Source of the DNA: Akkermansiaceae bacterium UBA2381
Lineage (GTDB): Bacteria > Verrucomicrobiota > Verrucomicrobiia > Verrucomicrobiales > DEV007
Assembly: GCA_002344215.1 (NCBI GenBank)
Contig: DDSV01000018.1
Location: forward strand, 22,234 to 86,233
Direction of reading: 5' to 3'
DNA length: 64,000 nt
The notes below the pieces were generated by a model. That model saw nothing but the letters and a program-made list of their open reading frames with translations. It made no database searches and was not told where the DNA came from. Shown here in pieces: positions 61,761 through 64,000 of the stretch (position 1 is its first letter; every line of letters starts with the position of its first letter). The translations under genes were made by a program, and so were the position numbers.

Positions 61761-61841
61761 TTCTGGTTCTGTTAGGATACCCGGGACCATCGGGCAGGAG
61801 GACATCACGGACGGCCCCAAAACAGAACTACTCTCCGAATC

Positions 61842-61865
61842 CCGGGGCCGGAAACTGGGCCCCGG
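61842..61865 (+). terminator. possible hairpin after birA
   Basis: CCGGGGCC at 61842-61849 and GGCCCCGG at 61858-61865 pair perfectly around an 8-base loop, 81 bases after the birA stop. No T-run follows, so this is a weak terminator candidate in an otherwise empty 249-base gap. Confidence 0.35.
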
Positions 61866-62009
61866 AGAACCTCGTCGAAGAATCCGCGCCGCCACCGGTT
61901 TTGTCATTCCAGCCTTAATCAAGGAAGCCTCCGGCCCCTTCATTTATTAATTTGTGTTAAATAACGGATCGAAGTATCATCCCATCCGTTACCGCATCCC
62001 CTCGCAGAC

Positions 62010-62735
62010 ATGGCTGACTTTGTATTCGCAGATGACTACCGACTGGGTCAGAACTCGACACGACAGTTCTACGAATTGTTCCTGAAGGGCCTGGTGCACA
62101 AACACAACAATCTCATGGGAGTGATCCAGGGTTTCTCCAGCCTGATCCTCTATGATGAGACCATCAACGAAGAGGTTAAGGAAAGCGCCGAGCAAATGCA
62201 GGCCTCGGCGAAAACAGCCTCGGAACTGAATCGCGAACTCCTCGGTGCATCCGGCTGCGCCCGGTGTGATCAAGGCACTGTACGACTTGAAGATGTCCTG
62301 CCCTATTGGAAGAACAAAATAGGGGAAATCTGCGGAGCGTCCTCCGTCGGATTTACCCTCAACCCCCGCGAGAATCTGCCCCCTGTTTCAGCCGACTCCA
62401 CCAGGCTCGGTGAGTTAATTTTTCACCTGATTCGAAATGCAGCGGAATCAGCGGCGGGCTTTCCCCAGGGATCCATTGCCATCGATATCTTTCCCCCCGG
62501 CGAAGCGAGCCCCGGAACCAACGTGGATATCTTCATCCGCAATACCAGCGTGGAACTCTCCACTGACGGACTGAAAAAATGTTTCATCCCCTTTGAAACC
62601 TCGAAAGGAAGCGACCATTTCGGCATAGGCCTCACCGCCGCCGCCGTGCTCGCCGGAGACATGGGGATGAGGCTGGGTCTGCGCTGTTCGGAAGGCACCA
62701 TGACCGCCTGGCTGGCCATTCGGACCGCAGCCTGA
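62010..62735 (+). CDS. histidine-kinase-like protein with degenerate ATP site
   Basis: This 241-residue protein has no membrane helix. A DHp-like helix carries LVHKHNNLMGVIQGFSS (H30), where most kinases of this class have HDFNNL, and a C-terminal HATPase-like domain has the N-box (LIRNAAESAAG) and FGIGLTAA. The DxGxG (G1) box is replaced by a Thr/Ser/Glu stretch (RNTSVELS). It could be a pseudokinase, an adaptor or a phosphotransfer protein. It converges on an NtrC-type regulator, its likely partner, 16 bases between the stops. Confidence 0.6.
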   Translation: MADFVFADDYRLGQNSTRQFYELFLKGLVHKHNNLMGVIQGFSSLILYDETINEEVKESAEQMQASAKTASELNRELLGASGCARCDQGTVRLEDVLPYWKNKIGEICGASSVGFTLNPRENLPPVSADSTRLGELIFHLIRNAAESAAGFPQGSIAIDIFPPGEASPGTNVDIFIRNTSVELSTDGLKKCFIPFETSKGSDHFGIGLTAAAVLAGDMGMRLGLRCSEGTMTAWLAIRTAA

Positions 62736-62751
62736 TTCGACTCCGGCGGAT

Positions 62752-64000
62752 TCAGATTCCCAGTTTTTTCACCTTCTCTCTGAGAGTAAGACGGGACAGC
62801 CCGAGCCATTCCGCGGCGCGGGTGATGTTGCCTTCACTCTGGCGAAGCGCCTCCTCGAGCAGAAGTGATTCCACGGTTTCGATGGCCTTGCGATGGGCCT
62901 CCCCTTCGCCACCCTGCGCCGCAGCCGAAATCAAATCGTGGCACCAGCCCCTCAGGGACCTCTCGTCGCTGCCTTTACCCTCCGCGACCTCGGTCTCCTC
63001 CAGCAATTCCTCGACGAGAGCCCGCTCAATGGAAAAACCGCGGCATTTGAGCAGGGCTTTCCGCACGAGGTTCTGCAACTGGCGAACATTCCCGGGAAAC
63101 CGTGCCGATTCGAGACGCGACAACGCCGACCGTGACATCGTCACCGGTGGCAAACCAAGCTCACGACTGAAGCGCTTGAGGAAAAATCCCACCAGCAAGG
63201 GGACATCCCCGGTGCGGTCCCGCAGGGGAGGGAGTTTGATCGTCGCCACGTTAAGTCGATAGAAAAGATCCTCCCTGAATTCACCCTCCGCAATCATCCG
63301 CTCGAGTGGCCGATGGGTCGCCGCAATGATTCTGACATCGACGTCGATGTCACTCGAACCACCGACCCGCTGAAAGCGTTTTTCCTGTAGCACCCGGAGG
63401 AGCTTGGACTGCAGGGAGAGATCGAGGTCTCCGATCTCATCAAGAAAGAGAGTGGCATTGTTGGCCTGCTCAAATTTCCCGATCCGGGTGGAGGTCGCTC
63501 CGGTGAATGAGCCTTTCTCGTGTCCGAAAAGTTCAGACTCGAGGAGGTTCTCCGGAATAGCGGCGCAGTTCACAATGATAAAGGGACGGTGGGCCCGGTG
63601 GCCATGTTGAAAGAGCGCACGGGCCACCAGCTCCTTGCCGGTTCCGGTCTCCCCCCGGATCAGCACCGTGACCGGAGTGGGCGAAAGTCTGCCCAGTGCC
63701 TTGTAGACATCGAGCATCGCCCGGCTGTTCCCGACGAGGGTGTCGGATTCGTCTTCGAACTCATTTTTCGGGTCGATCGAAACCGGTTCACTTGCCTTCC
63801 GCGAACACTGGATCGCTTCACCGACGGCACGGCGAATTTCTCCCGCATCGAGGGGTTTGGAGAGAAAATCAAAGGCGCCTGCCTTGACTGCCTCAATCGC
63901 CGAGCGACTGCCTGAGGGAGGAGCAATTCCAATGATGGGAATCTGCGGCGAGGAAAGGCGAACACTCTTGAGGAACTCAAATCCATTAAAGCCGGCCCCG
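62752..64000 (-). CDS. NtrC-family sigma-54-dependent response regulator (5' end outside window)
   Basis: The visible 415 codons run to the right edge, so the N-terminus is missing. The end of a receiver domain (NGFEFLKSVR, LSKPLD) is followed by a sigma-54 AAA+ domain with GETGTGKE and the loop GSFTGA instead of the usual GAFTGA, a DEIGDLDLSLQSKLLRVLQE stretch, and a Fis-type helix-turn-helix (NITRAAEWLGLSRLTLREKV). It activates sigma-54 promoters when phosphorylated. The phosphorylated Asp lies beyond the window. Confidence 0.9.
   Translation of the reverse strand, partial: GAGFNGFEFLKSVRLSSPQIPIIGIAPPSGSRSAIEAVKAGAFDFLSKPLDAGEIRRAVGEAIQCSRKASEPVSIDPKNEFEDESDTLVGNSRAMLDVYKALGRLSPTPVTVLIRGETGTGKELVARALFQHGHRAHRPFIIVNCAAIPENLLESELFGHEKGSFTGATSTRIGKFEQANNATLFLDEIGDLDLSLQSKLLRVLQEKRFQRVGGSSDIDVDVRIIAATHRPLERMIAEGEFREDLFYRLNVATIKLPPLRDRTGDVPLLVGFFLKRFSRELGLPPVTMSRSALSRLESARFPGNVRQLQNLVRKALLKCRGFSIERALVEELLEETEVAEGKGSDERSLRGWCHDLISAAAQGGEGEAHRKAIETVESLLLEEALRQSEGNITRAAEWLGLSRLTLREKVKKLGI

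Noticed and set aside
61702..61950. Short open frame after birA
   Set aside because: It overlaps the end of birA in another frame, lacks a ribosome binding site and shows no recognisable domain.

Overview
The window is a densely packed, moderately GC-rich chromosomal segment with mostly housekeeping, transport and envelope genes. No rRNA, tRNA, CRISPR array, prophage or insertion sequence was seen. Several features point to a Gram-negative of the PVC group, most likely Verrucomicrobiota: an outer-membrane porin, a glycosyltransferase of the LPS-core type, several LamG-type secreted proteins, a 1302-residue secreted fusion ending in a blue-copper domain, and a Ser/Thr kinase with a periplasmic LamG-like tail. 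The phylum is inferred from protein types; there is no marker RNA to confirm it.

Layout. 1-9.8 kb: Tat-exported vanadium haloperoxidase, porin, CoA-binding protein, lactate permease, the giant secreted TIM-barrel/LamG/propeller/cupredoxin protein and a small LamG protein. 9.8-13.1 kb: a LysR regulator facing a pirin, DoxX and old-yellow-enzyme set, which looks like an electrophile or quinone stress module. 13.1-22 kb: anchored class-I glutamine amidotransferase, dNTPase, Ser/Thr kinase, a second DoxX, DEAD-box helicase, sugar isomerase, GNAT and tRNA-dihydrouridine synthase. 21.8-23.4 kb: an ArsR regulator facing a split YeeE/YedE sulfur transporter. 23.5-26.2 kb: DUF2851 protein and an M29-like aminopeptidase. 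26.2-27.3 kb: a small AT-richer patch with two orphan genes. 27.3-30.8 kb: aldehyde dehydrogenase, zinc alcohol dehydrogenase and MDR reductase. 30.8-43.9 kb: mixed accessory genes, including a divergent ADP-ribosylglycohydrolase, a DUF2805/membrane-protein pair, an Lhr-type helicase, an SPFH/NAD-kinase-like pair, ribD, an ECF sigma factor and an M14 deacylase/peptidase.

44.0-48.7 kb is a sulfate ABC transporter operon (sbp-cysT-cysW-cysA) with an Rrf2 regulator converging on its 3' end. 49.0-52.3 kb holds an Amj-type lipid II flippase, a PLD-like protein, a glycosyltransferase and a DUF2071 protein. 52.4-57.3 kb is a complete pyruvate dehydrogenase operon (pdhA-pdhB-pdhC-lpd). Divergent from it is mnmG, followed by an unknown secreted protein, nadC and birA in a tight operon. 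The right edge has a histidine-kinase-like protein converging on an NtrC-family regulator cut by the window end.

The most interesting signals are not genes. Two perfect 16-bp parS sites flank and lie inside mnmG, suggesting the chromosome partition region and possibly origin proximity; a cluster of DnaA-box-like 9-mers lies inside the DUF2851 gene. A repeated leader element, a pyrimidine-rich tract followed by a GC hairpin ending exactly 8 nt before the ATG, precedes both cysA and pdhB. In the cysA case it has been read into the end of cysW. The YeeE/YedE promoter places an ArsR-like palindrome between -35 and -10 and appears to give a leaderless mRNA.
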